This document shows positions 22,763 through 34,983 of a stretch of 64,000 nt of DNA, in pieces (within the stretch, counting starts at the first letter, position 1; each line of letters begins with the position of its first letter). This stretch comes from Camellia lanceoleosa. Lineage: Eukaryota; Streptophyta; Magnoliopsida; Ericales; Theaceae. The stretch covers positions 75,575,217 to 75,639,216 of the forward strand of contig CM045762.1 in the NCBI GenBank assembly GCA_025200525.1. Direction: 5' to 3'. The notes below the pieces were generated by a model that was not told where the DNA came from, did no database searches, and saw only the letters and a program-made list of their open reading frames with translations. The position numbers and the translations under genes were made by a program.

Positions 22763-23142
22763 ATGGTTGCCGGAAATATATTTCATTGTTGGAAGAATTC
22801 TTGGCCACCAGAGGAATATATCAGCCGATCAACTTTAGAGTTGGTAAGGATTTCAATAGCTTTGGGCTTGTTCATATACATACAAACACATGCATATATA
22901 TATATATATATAAGTTGATCGTTTCAATTTAAGGGCTTTGTTTTATGATTTGATGTTGTTAAAGATGTTTATTTTTTTCTAGATTGGAATCCGTCCTCTC
23001 TCTCTTCTTTCCCTCTGGTTTTGTTCTGGTTTTTTTTTTTTAATTGAAATTTCCCCCAAAACGACGTCGTTTTGGGGGTGCCGCAGGGATGGCGACAGGG
23101 TTGTGCGGCCGAGGATCCAAACTCGGGAAAGACTCTGGTGAA
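22388..23142. repeat. Inverted repeat of about 145-bp arms enclosing the GBA2-like exon
   Basis: The left arm (about 22388-22535) and the reverse complement of the right arm (about 22987-23142) share CACAACCCT, GCCATC, TGCGGCACC, the GACGTCGTTTTG-like core (ACATCGTTTCG on the left), GGGAAATTTCAATTAAAAAA and ACCAGAGGG plus GAAGAGAGAGAG, at roughly 80% identity by eye. The right arm has the palindrome AAAACGACGTCGTTTT. The loop is about 450 bp. Confidence 0.75.
22763..22843 (+). pseudogene. Lone first exon of a GBA2-type non-lysosomal glucosylceramidase
   Basis: ATG 22763 opens a 27-residue frame (MVAGNIFHCWKNSWPPEEY, then ISRSTLEL) that ends exactly at a consensus donor, TTG|GTAAGG (22844). 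The sequence matches from memory the conserved start of plant GBA2-type beta-glucosidases, whose next exon continues with an LDFDSAAPP-like segment. I see no such exon in the 41 kb to the right. The fragment lies in the loop of the inverted repeat at 22388-23142. It could be a captured exon, a truncated gene, or the true start of a gene with a very long transposon-filled intron. Family role: hydrolysis of glucosylceramide at membranes; this fragment alone has no catalytic residues. Confidence 0.7.
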
Positions 23143-23204
23143 CGCCCCTCAAATATTGTGCATTATATACATTTTATAATTAATATATATATATATATTT
23201 ATAT

Positions 23205-23545
23205 TTTTAAGTCATAATTTTTATAAAAAAAAAAAAAAAAAGTTCATAACAAAATATTACATGGAACATAATCAAATATCTCAAAATAATGTCATAATTG
23301 AATAAGAAAATTGATCATAACTAAAGAAAAAAATAACATAACTAAATGTGCATATGGTATGAGGTGTATATGATAGAGAATTCTACAATACACACCTTTT
23401 ATCATATGCACCCTTAGTTATATCATTTTCATCTTTAATTATAAACAATTTTCTTCTTTAATTATGACATTATTTTGATATTTTTTGTTATGTTTGGTTA
23501 TGACTTTTTATTTATTTATTTTTATTTTAGTTATGACTCATAATT
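23205..23545. mobile_element. Long-hairpin (fold-back) MITE
   Basis: Arms of about 160 bp (23209-23368 and 23389-23545) are inverted copies, sharing ATGTTATTTTT, TAATTATGACATTATTTTGA and GTGCATATG(G)TA-like blocks around a short loop. No coding capacity. Target duplication not resolved. Confidence 0.7.
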
Positions 23546-24950
23546 ATGTCATTTTCTTCTTTAACTATAAGATACATACCATAGTCTTTCCCTGCTATGT
23601 CAGAATTCTCCAGCTTTATAATATAACAAAGGTCAATTACATTTTTCATCTGTATTTTTTGATTTAAATTTTGCTTTGAAGCTCATAATTTTAATTTTAA
23701 TTTTAATTTTAATAATTTAATTTTTATACTTTAAAATCAGATTCAATTTAGTTCTTTTTTTCAAATTTTCATTAAGTTTTTCTACTTGTACAACTTTAAA
23801 ATTTGACAAATGTTCGAACAGATTAAAATGAAATTAAATTAAAATGTAAAGATTAAATTATTCAATTTAATATAACAAAAACTAAAGTAAAACTTAAGTC
23901 AATGTACAAGAGTTGGAAATTTTCCCTGCACGATATCTTCAACTTTGTTGAGCACAGATATGCTTAGGGAGGATTTGCTTTGCTTTTTTATTTATTTTTT
24001 ATTTTTTCAAATTGATATATTTGAGAAATGTTAATAAAAAAAATTATTAATAAGAAGGTTGACTTTTTAAGTTTATAAGGGGTTTTTTTTTTTTTTTTTT
24101 GGATTATATTTCCGAATAAACTTTTACATTTGGACTAATTTAACTAACGAAAAATGTCAGAAATTCTTAATTATATATATATATATTATATATATATATA
24201 AATTCAGTTACAATGATATAATAATAAAGTTAATTCCGATATCATTATATGTATAATAAATAATAAATAAATATTTATATCATATTAATATTGTAGGTCA
24301 ATTGTGAAAGCTTCTTCAAGAATCTCAAACATTTGTAACTAAACGTTAACTTCTTTTTTATATCCAAATTCCAACCAAGGCGATAGGGTGGTGGAAAGCC
24401 TAAGCTTTGAGAAGCCTACCGTTGTGTTTTGTAGAATTTTAAAATTTTAATTTGAGAATAGAATTGTATTTTAAATTTGTAAATTTTAGAATTATAATTT
24501 AAGTGTAAAAAATTTATTTAGTTATAAGTTTTAAAAAGAGTTTGAATTGAATAATATAATATATAATATTAAAAAGTGAGTGTTTTGAAAAGTGAACGTA
24601 AAATTAATTTTTTAAAATTATAACAAAACAATACGCCCAAACTAAGAAGTAAAATTAAATTTCAAAAATTCTACTTAACAGAGACTAGGGGACCATGGCG
24701 GAAAAGGTTTGGTGGATGGCATTAGGTGAGGAGGATAAGGTTTAGCAATAATTGATAAAACGCCAAATGATGAAACTGACATTCCACAAGAGCTTTGGAT
24801 CCTTGTTCAAGTACAAACAAGCCTTTGATTGTTCTCTTCTGGCCACGAATAAATAGACAAAACGAGACAAATTTTATCAATAATTACAATGAGCTTTCTT
24901 CAAGTGTAAAGGAATTATCACTAGTTTTATAATTTTATAATAACTACACT
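23546..24950. other. AT-rich non-coding region
   Basis: Contains TAATTTTAATTT runs (23690-23720), a (TA)n microsatellite (24173-24202), T runs and no supported gene. A GC-richer patch at 24370-24420 and another at 24685-24740 show no recognisable coding sequence. Confidence 0.5.
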
Positions 24951-24963
24951 AACTTTCCGAAAT

Positions 24964-25315
24964 TAATCTAAGGGTGGGTGACATTGTGGTTAAGGCTTGA
25001 GATTTAAGCTCCAAGATCATGAGTTCAATTCATTTTCCCTTGGGCCAATCTCTTGGGCGAAACACAGTTGGTTAGGAGGTTGGACCTCAAGTTATTTAAT
25101 CAGCACTTGGTGTGGGTTCAATGCTCCCCGCTGTGCGAGTCCTGACTTAAGCGGAGCTTGTCTTGGGAGGTCGGGGTAAGTTCTCAGGTTATAGTCTCCT
25201 CGCTCGGAACGGCTAACAGGACACCCTGGTGATCTCTGCGTGATCTCTGCAAGGGGCGCTGCATTGGACCTGCAGGAGAGTAAGGAGAATTTTCCTGTAA
25301 CAAAAAAAAAAAAAA
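24964..25315 (+). mobile_element. SINE, about 352 bp, 13-bp TSD
   Basis: Perfect target duplications AACTTTCCGAAAT flank it (24951-24963 and 25316-25328). The head is tRNA-like: an A-box-like GTGGTTAAGGCTTGAG and a B-box-like GAGTTCAATTC about 40 bp later. The 3' end is an A tail (about 17). Non-coding. Internally GC-rich compared with the host DNA. Confidence 0.9.
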
Positions 25316-25328
25316 AACTTTCCGAAAT

Positions 25329-25750
25329 GGTTGACACGGTTAAAGACATATTTGAATTGACATTTTTAACCCCCAAATATTATTTAAAAAAATGGCATCA
25401 TAATTCTTAAGGTTTTGAAGAACTTTGCTAAGAGAGTTCGGATCCTTTGTGATTAACTTATGTAATTAATTATAATGTAATATTTTGTTTGGTTAACAAT
25501 TTAGGGACTGACATGAGTAAACATTAGATTTGAAACAAAAATAAAATATACATGAGTATATAAATGAGCATTGAATTATTGTCTAAGTAATTATGTGAAC
25601 TAACCAACAACTTTACAAAATAGTGCACAACTTAACTTTTGAGGATCTAAATTGGTTAAAAAATTTCCTAGTTCTTTTTCTCACCTCACTCTCCTATTTC
25701 CATGACAGCACCGCCCAACTCAGAATCATTTTCACCACCGCCCAATGGCA
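25329..25750. other. Non-coding stretch between the SINE and copia-1
   Basis: Low-complexity AT-rich sequence; the end (about 25680-25750) is more balanced and continues after the insertion at 46795. No gene recognised. Confidence 0.5.
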
Positions 25751-25755
25751 ATGTC

Positions 25756-26063
25756 TGTTGAAACCAAGCACAATGACAAAGAACTTTGCAGAAACAAAAG
25801 CACAATTACTCTCAGATACAGAGAGAACTTCTTATTGAATTGAAGAACCAATATGGCTATTAAATAGCCTTACATCAAAGCAGGAAAGGGAAATAACAAC
25901 TCATGACTTTACAGCCCTAGAATCGTGGTGTATGACTAAATCTAAACAGAAAATAACTTGCCCCTTAAGACTGGGTATTATTATGCAGGACTTCAAAGCA
26001 CTATAATCCTAAAAACAAGGAAACCCAAACCTTATTAGGTAAAAGATCCTAACAACTTTGACA
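25756..26063 (-). repeat. copia-1 3' LTR
   Basis: 308 bp, plus strand TGTTGAAACC to CTTTGACA. The adjacent plus-strand TCCTCCCTTAA (26064-26074) is the complement of the polypurine tract TTAAGGGAGGA. Confidence 0.93.
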
Positions 26064-26092
26064 TCCTCCCTTAAACTGAATGCTATCAATAT

Positions 26093-26638
26093 TCAGTTTA
26101 TCCCTGGATATTCGCAGACACCCATAAGACCACGCATTTTCACGAACACCTCCAGCTTTAGTGGCTTGGTCAAAATATCTACAATTTGCTCCTGAGTAGA
26201 ACACTGCACCAATTCAACAACTTCATCTTTGATGAGATTTCGAAGAAAATGAAAGCGCACATCAATGTGTTTGCTACGACCATGCATAACTGGATTCTTT
26301 GACAGCTTAATAGTTGAGATGTTATCGCAGTGAACCATTGTTGGTTTGTATTGACCATGATTAAGTTGCTCCAAAATCCTCCTTAGCCACACAGCTTGGC
26401 AAGCACTAGATGCAGCAGCGATGAACTCTGCTTTGGTAGTTGAAATAATGACTACGGGCTGTTTCTTAGAAGACCAAGACACTGCACTTGAACTCAGAAT
26501 AAAAACATAGCCAGAGGTGCTCTTCCTATCATTCTGATCACCTGCGTAATCGCTATCTGTGTAGCCAACAAGTTCCTTAGTTCCTCTTTTCTTGTAGAAT
26601 AATCCAAAATTGGTGGTACCCTTCACATACCTTATCAC
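26093..26638 (-). pseudogene. copia-1 RNase H
   Basis: Open for 181 residues: YTDSDYAGDQNDRKSTSGYV, SAVSWSSKKQPVV, STTKAEFIAAASSACQAVWL, VHCDNISTIKLSKNPV, HGRSKHIDVRFHFLR, DILTKPLK. These are the copia RNase H landmarks, with acidic residues kept. Ends with a normal stop 30 bp before the polypurine tract. A stop upstream separates it from reverse transcriptase. Confidence 0.92.
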
Positions 26639-26650
26639 TCTTTTTGCTGC

Positions 26651-27988
26651 TTACAAATGAGTCTCAGTGGGTCGTTCCATGTATCTGCTAATTAAACTTA
26701 CTACAAGCATCAAATTGAGACGAGTGGCAGTCAAGTACATAAGGCTTCCCACGATTTGTTTGTAATATGTCCCATCGATCCTTACTCCATTTTCATCCCT
26801 AGTGAGTTTAAAACTAAGAACCATTGGATTGTGCACTGGATTGCACTGGGCCATTTTGAATCTCTCCAAAACCTCCTGAGCATACTTCCGTTGACTGATG
26901 AAAATACCATCCACCCTTTGCAAAACTTCTATTCCAAGAAAATACCTCATTTTACCAAGATCAGTCATGTCAAATTCCATCATCATGGATTTCTTAAATT
27001 GTTCAAACATAATCTCATCATTACCATTGAATATAAGATCATCAACATAAAGGTACACAATCAAAACTTTACCTCCATCTGCTATTTTTAAGAACAAAGT
27101 GTGCTCATAAGGGCACTTTTCAAAGCCTTCTTGAACAAAATAGGTCTCGATTCAATTGTACCAAGCTCGAGGAGCTTGTTTGAGTCCATACAAAGCCTTC
27201 TTCAGTCGACATACCTTATGTTCCTGTCCCTTCTGTTCATAACCTTGTGGTTGATTTACGAACACTTCTTCATCTATCTCTCCATGCAGAAACGCAGATT
27301 TGACGTCTAGTTGTTAGATCATCCAGCTTTTCTGGGCAGCAAGTGAGATGACCACTCGAATGGTATCCAAACGAGCTACTGGTGCAAACACCTCAGCATA
27401 ATCCACTCCATACTGTTAACTGTATCCTTTCGCAACAAGCCGAGCCTTGTATTTGTCCACTTCCCCATGTTCATTGAGTTTGGTTTTAAAAACCCATTTT
27501 ACTCCAATTGTCTTTACTCCAAATGGCAGCTCAGTGAGTTCCCATGTATCATTCTTCACAATAGCTTCAATTTCAGCATCCATGGCCTGTCTCCATTTGC
27601 TACTCTTTATTGCATCCTCATATGTCAAGGGATCGTGTTCAGAAAATAAGGCTAGATGAGCCACATTGTCATTTTCTTCATCGGAGAAGCCTTGCCCACT
27701 TACATAATCTTGCATCCACCCTGGTGGTCTTCGAACTCGTCCTCCATGACTGCCATCACTTGAAGATTCTCCCCTTTCAAGTGAGTCACTTGGAATGGAT
27801 CCTAAGTTTTCAAGTCCTTGAAAAGGAGTGATGTTTGCTTTAGTATTTGCTTCAGTTTCCTCCCCAAGGCTTTCATTTGTCCCTGCATCTTCATCTTCCT
27901 CCCATTCCAAATCAGCCAAAATAGTTTCCTTGTGACTATCACCCCAGTTCCACCTTTGGTCTTCTTTAAAAACCACATCTCGTCTCAC
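26651..27988 (-). pseudogene. copia-1 reverse transcriptase
   Basis: The start has WRQAMDAEIEAIVKNDTWEL and GVKWVFKTKLNEHG, DKYKARLVAKGYS (27416-27988). The catalytic block (26651-27097) has an intact VYLYVDDLIFNGND. Between them the frame is broken by three nonsense codons: after VAKGYS (near 27416), before [12 protein letters not shown] (near 27315) and after APRAWYN (near 27155). Otherwise similarity is continuous. Confidence 0.9.
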
Positions 27989-28042
27989 GATTATTTTTTG
28001 AGAAATTGGATCAAATAACCTGTAAGCCTTGGATGCTTCACT

Positions 28043-29134
28043 TTACCCAAGTAATATGCATTTCAGACTTTTGGCATCGAGCTTTACTCTCTTGTTATCA
28101 GGTACATGAACATGGGAAATGCATCCAAACACCCTAAAATGACTTACTGAAGGCTTAAACCCACTCCAAGCTTCTTCTGGTGTCTTGCTTCTCACAACAA
28201 GTGTCGGGCTTTTGTTCAGGGCATGCACTGTCCAATTCACTGCTTCAAGCCAGAAATTCTTTGGGATTTGCTTCTCTGACAGCATGCTGCGCACCATATT
28301 CATGATAGTGTGATTCTTTCTCTTTGCGACCCCGTTCTGTTATCGTGTGTAAGCTATTGTTAATTGCCTTTGAATGCCATTCTCATCATAGAAGTGAGTG
28401 AACTCTTGTGATGTAAACTCACCCCCACGATCAGTTTGAAGACTCTTTATGAATGCACCGGTTTCTTTCTCAACTCTAGCTTTGTAGTATTTAAAGGTAG
28501 CAAATGCTTCTGATTTTTCAACTAAGAAATAAACGCAAGTTTTTCTGCTAAAGTCATCAATAAAAGTAATGAGATACCTTTTTTTGCTGTTTGAGATTGG
28601 TTTTATTGGCCCATATATGTCTGCATGCACTAATTGAAGAATTTCAGATGCCCTCCATGTGCTTTCCTTTGGAAAAGGATCACGATGTTGTTTTCCTATC
28701 AAGCAGTCTTCGCAGATCTTCAAAGGAGCCTTCAACTGAGGCAAACCATCCACCATATTCTTTTGTTGGATCACCTTGAGACCATTCCAACTAAGATGAC
28801 CATAACGGCAATGCCAGAGTTGAGTTTGATCTGTGGTAATAGAGGAGAAGCATTTTTTCTCTTTTGGAGGACAGTGACCAAGCACAACAAACATTCTGTT
28901 GCATGCCATCTCGGTGTCCATGATTAAACCTTTTTCAGGATGATAAATCTCGCACTTTCTATGTTGCATGAGCACTGCAAGACCTTTCTTTTGCAACTGA
29001 CCAATGCTTAGTAAATTGTTCTTCAACTCTGGCATAAAGAAAACTTCAGTAATCACCTGCACAATCCCATTTATCTCCATTTGAATGTTGCCCCTACCTT
29101 GCACAGTGAGACTCATATCATTGCCCAGCTTCAC
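28043..29134 (-). pseudogene. copia-1 integrase
   Basis: The 264-residue stretch 28340-29134 covers the protease tail (MKLGNDMSLTVQGRGNI), the GAG-pre-integrase zinc motif (LWHCRYGHLSWNGLKV, then CEDCLIGKQH), and the catalytic core (VHADIYGPI, LQTDRGGEFTSQEF), so the DDE residues are visible. A stop after IAYTR breaks the QNGVAKRKNHT motif; 28043-28303 continues with NMVRSMLSEKQIPKNFWLEA to KCILLG, then another stop. Confidence 0.92.
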
Positions 29135-29158
29135 GTTTTCTTTGAAATTGTTATCAAA

Positions 29159-29700
29159 TTATGAGAATAACTCTCTTTTCCCACACATGTGATTACTACA
29201 CCCAGAGTCAAGAAACCACAAGTGATCTCTTCCAGCTTCGTTGCCATCCACATACGTCATTAAAAGCGTCTCTTCACTGGTCTTGACAAAGTTGACCTTT
29301 GTATCTCTTGCTCTTTGGGGGCATTCCCACTGAAAATGACCCAACTCATGACAGTGATAACACTCTAGGGTAGATTTATCAAACCTGCCTCTACCTCTTC
29401 CTCTTCCTCGGTAAGAACCTCCACCACTACCTCTTCCTCCTAGTTGATTTCCGTGAGTGATCTGAAGGGCTTGTTCATCTACAGTGTGACGGCTGGTCCG
29501 TTGTTCATGCACCAAAAGACTGCTTTGAAGCTTATCTATGGATAAAGTATCCAAATCATTTGATTCCTCGATTGAGCATACAACATAGTCATACTTTGGA
29601 GTCATGGATCTCAAGATCTTCTCGATGATCACCACATCCTCCATCCTTTCGCCATGAATTCTCATTTTATTGGCTGTGATGAGGGTTCTTCCAAAATAGT
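29159..29700 (-). pseudogene. copia-1 gag C-terminal part and protease start
   Basis: The frame carries the gag tail (MRIHGERMEDVVIIEKIL, RSMTPKYDYVVCSIEE), an RG-rich segment, one CX2CX4HX4C knuckle (CYHCHELGHFQWEC) and the protease motif LWFLDSGCSNHMCG, then a stop near 29160. The upstream part of gag is at 46034-46415, beyond the inserted element; the frames on both sides agree across the ATAGT target. Confidence 0.93.
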
Positions 29701-32700
29701 TGTAGACACCCCATTTTTGACTGCCCACAAGACTTGGGCACTACTGATGGTTTACTTGGTGGAGAAAGGTGTGCAGGGCACAGGTCCAATTTCTTTGGCA
29801 AGGAGAGAGGCGAATCACAACTTCACACCCCATTTTGGACCACAATTATTTTGGATGGTTTTTAGACCTTAAAACCCTCTCTTTCAAAACATTTTTGAAA
29901 TAAAATTCCCACGATATTCCGACGCTCGCATTTCGGTAAATGTTGCGCTTTTCGGTAAACTGAGCAAGGACAAAGTGGAGATGAATGAAAGAGAGATGAA
30001 ATCTTTGAAAAATCTTTCAAAACACCTTACTTCGGGGTTTGAAGTTGAAGAGAAGAGGAGAAGAGGGGAGAAAACAAGTTGGAGAAGAGGTTCGGCATGA
30101 ATCCAGGTAAAAGAGAGTCGATCAGTCCTCGCTAAATCAAGCTCATCTATCTATACACTTGGAGTTAAGCTATGAGGCCATAACCATTGGAAAGAAGACT
30201 TCTGGGGCTTCATTTTTCAATCAAGAATATCCTAAAGCCAAGTCCGGGTGGAGGAGATATGATTGGTTGAAGTCGGGCATCATCCCGGTTGGACCGAGTC
30301 TGCGCGGCTTCACCAAAAAGGGCATAACTTTTTCCACAGAAGGAATTTTAATGCAAGGTTTGCACCATTGGAAATCTGACTTCCGGGGCTTCAATTTGGA
30401 CATCCACTGGCACTTTTTGACCTCATTGGACACCCATCGGCACTCTATTTCGCCGACTGGCCAGTACAAAGTGCAGGTCGGCAATTTATTGTGCCGACCG
30501 GCAATTTATTGTGCCGATGACCCTTTTTCTTGGCCGATCTAACCCTTTTGACTCTCCCAGGAATAATGCATGCCAGCTGTGCCAGCTGGGATGCACAGAA
30601 CCAGCTCCACGTGCATATATGTGCCTATTTTGAGCCTTTACACCACCTTTGCCCCCTTCTTTGCACCCTTTGCTCAAGGCTTCTTGAGGAAGCCTTGACC
30701 CCTTGTCTTGGCTTCCTCAAGAAGCCTACCAACTGTCCAAGCTTCTTGAATAAGCCTTGACCCCCCTTGACCCTTTTTGGATAGCTTGTCTTGTAAGCTT
30801 GGCCTTTACATTGCCTATATAAGAGAGGTCCCTTCTCCTTTGTTTTGGTTGGAGATTTGGAACAAAAAACCAGAGATATATAGATATATCTGATATATAC
30901 ATACATACAACCCTCCATCACCCTCTATATCTATCCCATCCAAGCTTCCAAACACCCTTGGTTCTTGGCCATTTGCACTATAACTCATAGCACAAGGCAT
31001 CCTTACTCCATTCCAGAAACTTGGGGCTATTCTTCATAGCTTAGGAGTACCTAAACTTGGTCCAAGAGGTGCTGGTTTGCTGGTCTTCAAGGGTGAGTCC
31101 TCCTCTTTCCTTTTCTAGTCTTTTCTTGCTTCATATCTAAGCCATAGTTTCTTGCACTTTTGGGCTCCGACCCAAACTGTAAATCATCATATTTTGAGGT
31201 CCTCTTCATGTTTGATTAAGGACCTCTTACTTTTTGAGGACAGAAGCTAGCACTTCCTTCATTAGCCCTCTTATGCCATTTTTCTTGCATAGTATATTTG
31301 GCTTGTGTATAATCTGTTTTGGAGCATTATGTAAACTGAAAATAGGCTTATTTTGAGCCCTTCTTCAACATTGAAGAAGGGCTCAACACTGTTTTGAACC
31401 TCCATGCATGACTTGCCATTGTACCCCTCTTAGGTCCCCTTTTTTTGCATGATTTGTTAGGCTGTTGAGCCTCTGTTTTTGGACCTTGGTCCGAACTGAA
31501 ACAGGGCTTATTTTTACCCTATATTCATGTTTCATTAAGGGTCCATTGCTGTTTGGGACATCCTTCTTATACTTCATGTTATAGCCCTCTTATGGCCTCA
31601 ATTTTGCATGGCATTTTGAGCATATTTCTACACTGTTTTGGGCTTGATCATCTACTATAAACAGCCATATTTTGGGCCTCTCTTAAATATTGTTGAAGGG
31701 CCCTAACCTGTTTGGGGCCTCCCTGTATCAGTTGCCTCTTTGCCCCTCTTGTGGCCCATTTCTTGCATAGCATTTTGGCCATACTTGTATCTGTTTTTGG
31801 GGCTTGTCATAAACTGTGAAATATCATATTTTTGTCCCCTATTCAACATTTTAGAAGGGGCTACCTGTGTTTGAGACTAGAAACTGTGACTTGCCTCATT
31901 ACCCCTCTTGCGGATCCATTTTTGCATGCTAATTTTACCCTATCTATGCTCACTGTTCGATCATGATTTAAACTGTAAACATGCTTGTTTTGGGGCTGCC
32001 TAGCTTCTTTCTTCATTCTTCATGTTCAAATTATGCATGTTTGATATAGCCATAAGTCATTTCATGTGCTTAATATCGCATTTCGGGACCATTTCCTTGC
32101 ATCGGGTGTCATGTTTGCGTATTTCGGGGCTGTTTTGCATCACTTTTAGCTACTGAAATTTGCATTGTTTGCATACCATGATCCATGCTTTGCCATGCCT
32201 TGTTAGGGTGGCATTTGTGCCTTAGGTTTGGTCCTCGGTTTGCGTGCACGCGTGCACGCATTTCGAGTGTCTCATTTTCATTTAATGGCTGCTGATTTTG
32301 GCATGCTTGCGAGCTATGTTAGTTTAAGTCCATCGTTGCATGTTGTTGCATGCCATGTTTGTTTACATGTTTAGGTTGCGCGCCTAGCATACATTGCTCA
32401 TTTGCATGTTCATGTTGCATACTTAGCCGCCATGCCTAGGTTGCATTCCATTGAGCATGCATCCCTCGCCTCTTGACCAATCATGATACGAGTTGGGGCC
32501 CTTTGATTTGTTTTGTGCTTGCATTTCATTTGGTATCAAAGTTGCTAACTTGGCTTTCGGGCCATCATGCATTGAAATGCGTGATTGATGGCCCGGGGGT
32601 CGAGGGCCATGCTCCCTTGAGTCTAACATATGATAGGGAGTGTGCCCATGCACATATTTGCTTGAAATTTCATGCCATGCACTGTCTGTCCCCTGTTGCT

Positions 32701-34125
32701 GTCAAAACTGTCTTCTACAGGAAGTTTCTGCCGACCGGCAACATTCAGTGCCGACCGGCCATTTATTCAAGGCCGATAATCTCCTAAGCAGCCGATGGGA
32801 ATTGTGGGTGGCCGGTGGACATTTCCTCCAGCCGGTGGTATACAGCAGCATGCAAAGAAGGCATTTTGGGACTTTGGCATTTTTGGGAAATGAGGCAAAG
32901 AAGTGCGGTATGCGGGTTTCCCATGAAGTCGGATTCGAGCATGCATCATTCACAAGATCCGTGGCATTGTGGCGACTTTCCATTTTGCATTTAATTTGAT
33001 AATTAGAATTCTGTAATAATTTATTCTGTATTCGGACTGTATTATTTGGGACTGTATATTCTTTTGGTCCCTCTGTGTGAGAGCATATTTGTAATAAGTG
33101 TGGGTGAGTGTGTGTATGTCTTCTAACCCCCATTTCTTTCTTCCCTTTTATTTACCTGCTTATGATGGTAGATTAGGGCATATTTAAAATTAGCATACCT
33201 TATGCAATGCATGCGTGCATCCATGCATTTGTTGACATGCATCGGGCTCGGTACATCATACAAACTGCATTGTATTTCAAATCTAACTTGAATACGTGTT
33301 ACTCGTGCATTTCACATGCCATGTTTAGGATAGCCGAGCCTGTCTAATTGCACTCTGTATGCGTTGTATTAGTCATCTTAACATGAGCTAGGTCACGCAT
33401 GTTTCCTAACTAGTTTATTGTTTTAGCACGGAGTACTAGGTAAGTTTTTATGCTTTAGCATCTCGCATGCGTGTGAATGTTAACATGATAGTAGGCTTAC
33501 CATGCGGCTAGTTGCTTATGTGATATAACTATTTGAATGCCTGTGGATGGAAGTCGAATTGCCAGAATTGGGATAATGCATTAAAACTGTGAGTTTTAAA
33601 GCCCACTTGAGGGTGGCAAAACCTGCATTTTAGCCTACTTGCGAGTAGCAAACCATTTTCAAAATAAACATGAAATGTTTTGTTCCAATTTAGGCGATTT
33701 GGTCTATACTTGTTTGTTGTGCGCATAACATAGTAATTCTAGGCTAATAACCGGAACAAGAACACATAATGTTTTCAAAATCGGATATCATGGTTAGTAG
33801 AGGCCGGTCTTCGGACCGGGCGAAAGGGGGTGCTCATAGCTGACCTTCCCCGATCGTACCCAAGCTCCCGAGCCAAGATAACTTTGGTGATGACGGACAT
33901 GTGGCCTTCGGCACCGAGTCAGGGTTTCCTAAATTTCTCATTTAAAAAATATTTAGGTGGCGACTCTGTATCTAGCAAAGCAGTCCATGTTTGGCACTTC
34001 TTTCAAAAAATTTGTTTTCTCAAAACGATTTGCCAGAGTTGGACTCTTTGGTTCAGATTATGAACCGCAACAAACAAAAAGGGGAGTCCGAACTGTAGAA
34101 GTGGAGCCCAAGGGGCGCGTCTACA
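29701..34125 (+). repeat. 5' LTR of the TR-GAG-like element
   Basis: 4425 bp, TGTAGACACCCC to GCGCGTCTACA, with a six-base inverted terminus. Contains GCCGACCGGC motifs (about 30480, 32735, 32750), CTTCTTGAGGAAGCC and its inverted partner (30680-30745), and a long TTTTGCATG-rich central part. Open frames inside are not conserved genes. Confidence 0.95.
30816..30822 (+). promoter_or_regulatory. LTR TATA box (5' copy)
   Basis: TATATAA in GCCTATATAAGAGAGGTCCC, conserved in the 3' LTR at 42717-42723. Confidence 0.55.
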
Positions 34126-34130
34126 GTTTT

Positions 34131-34148
34131 TGGCGACTCTGCTGGGGA
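34131..34148 (+). promoter_or_regulatory. Primer-binding site of the TR-GAG-like element
   Basis: TGGCGACTCTGCTGGGGA lies five bases after the LTR end. It begins with TGG, complementary to a tRNA CCA tail. Ogre/TAT elements commonly use an Arg tRNA; I cannot verify the match here. Confidence 0.8.
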
Positions 34149-34983
34149 TTTTTAGAGAGCTGGACTCAAACTCGTGATATCCTGTTTTAACTACACTTAT
34201 GCGTTTCTTTACATTGCATGTGTATTGGTGCGCCTAGGACACCGTGTTGGCCATCTGCTATTCCTGAGCGGTTTGCTAGAGGCTTGTTTTGTCAAGGCAT
34301 GAGCATAAGGCTGACCGGTTGCGGGCTCTGCCAGTATGGGAACACAAACCCCGGTTTTACTGGGGCACCCTTTTTGACCATTCGACCTAGTGCATATTCG
34401 AAATCCATAGTGACCATTCCAAAGTAGGACAGGTTGCTTACCCGATGTTAGGTTATTTGAAACCGCAGCGTGCGTAGTGAAACCCTAGCTCCAGACAAAA
34501 TAGGACAGGGAAACCCTACCCCAACATAGGGGTGTATTGGCTCTCATTTACTTGCTATGTGCTTTTAGAGTGTATCTCTACAGGGAATGCATATACCAGC
34601 TTATTCGAACTTTGGCTTGCGGGCACCAAGATAGTATTTTTAGAATCGATTATATCTGCGGGTATCGATTCAGATTTGGGGCGATGATTTCGGGAAAAGG
34701 ATCGATAATAGAACACGATCGCTCACCGTTCAGACTGCTTTTGGTGAAGTTGAGCTGAGATGCTGTCTGTTTTCCCTTTTGCTAGGGTAGTCTTGGAACC
34801 ATAGCTTCAGAAGGCTCCACTATCTCCCGGGTACATTGGATTTGTACTGATAAACCTTGTCAGGTCAAAGACTCAGTTCAAGGGTAATCAGGGCTAGAGA
34901 AGGCTAGTCAGGCACAAATCACCAGTTCAGCAGTTACTAGATCAGTGGCCCTTATCCACCCCTCCAGTGAATAGGTCAGTCAG
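34149..34983 (+). other. Untranslated leader before gag
   Basis: No long frame or element. Leads to the ATG at 34984. Confidence 0.6.

Noticed and set aside
24360..24740. Possible exon around GACCATGGCGGAAAAGG (24690) as continuation of the GBA2-like gene
   Set aside because: Translation does not resemble the expected LDFDSAAPP-type second exon and is soon closed by stops.
32640..33133. Open frames of 119-143 residues in the TR-GAG LTRs (also near 44600-45041)
   Set aside because: Not conserved in frame between the two LTR copies; regulatory or repeat sequence.
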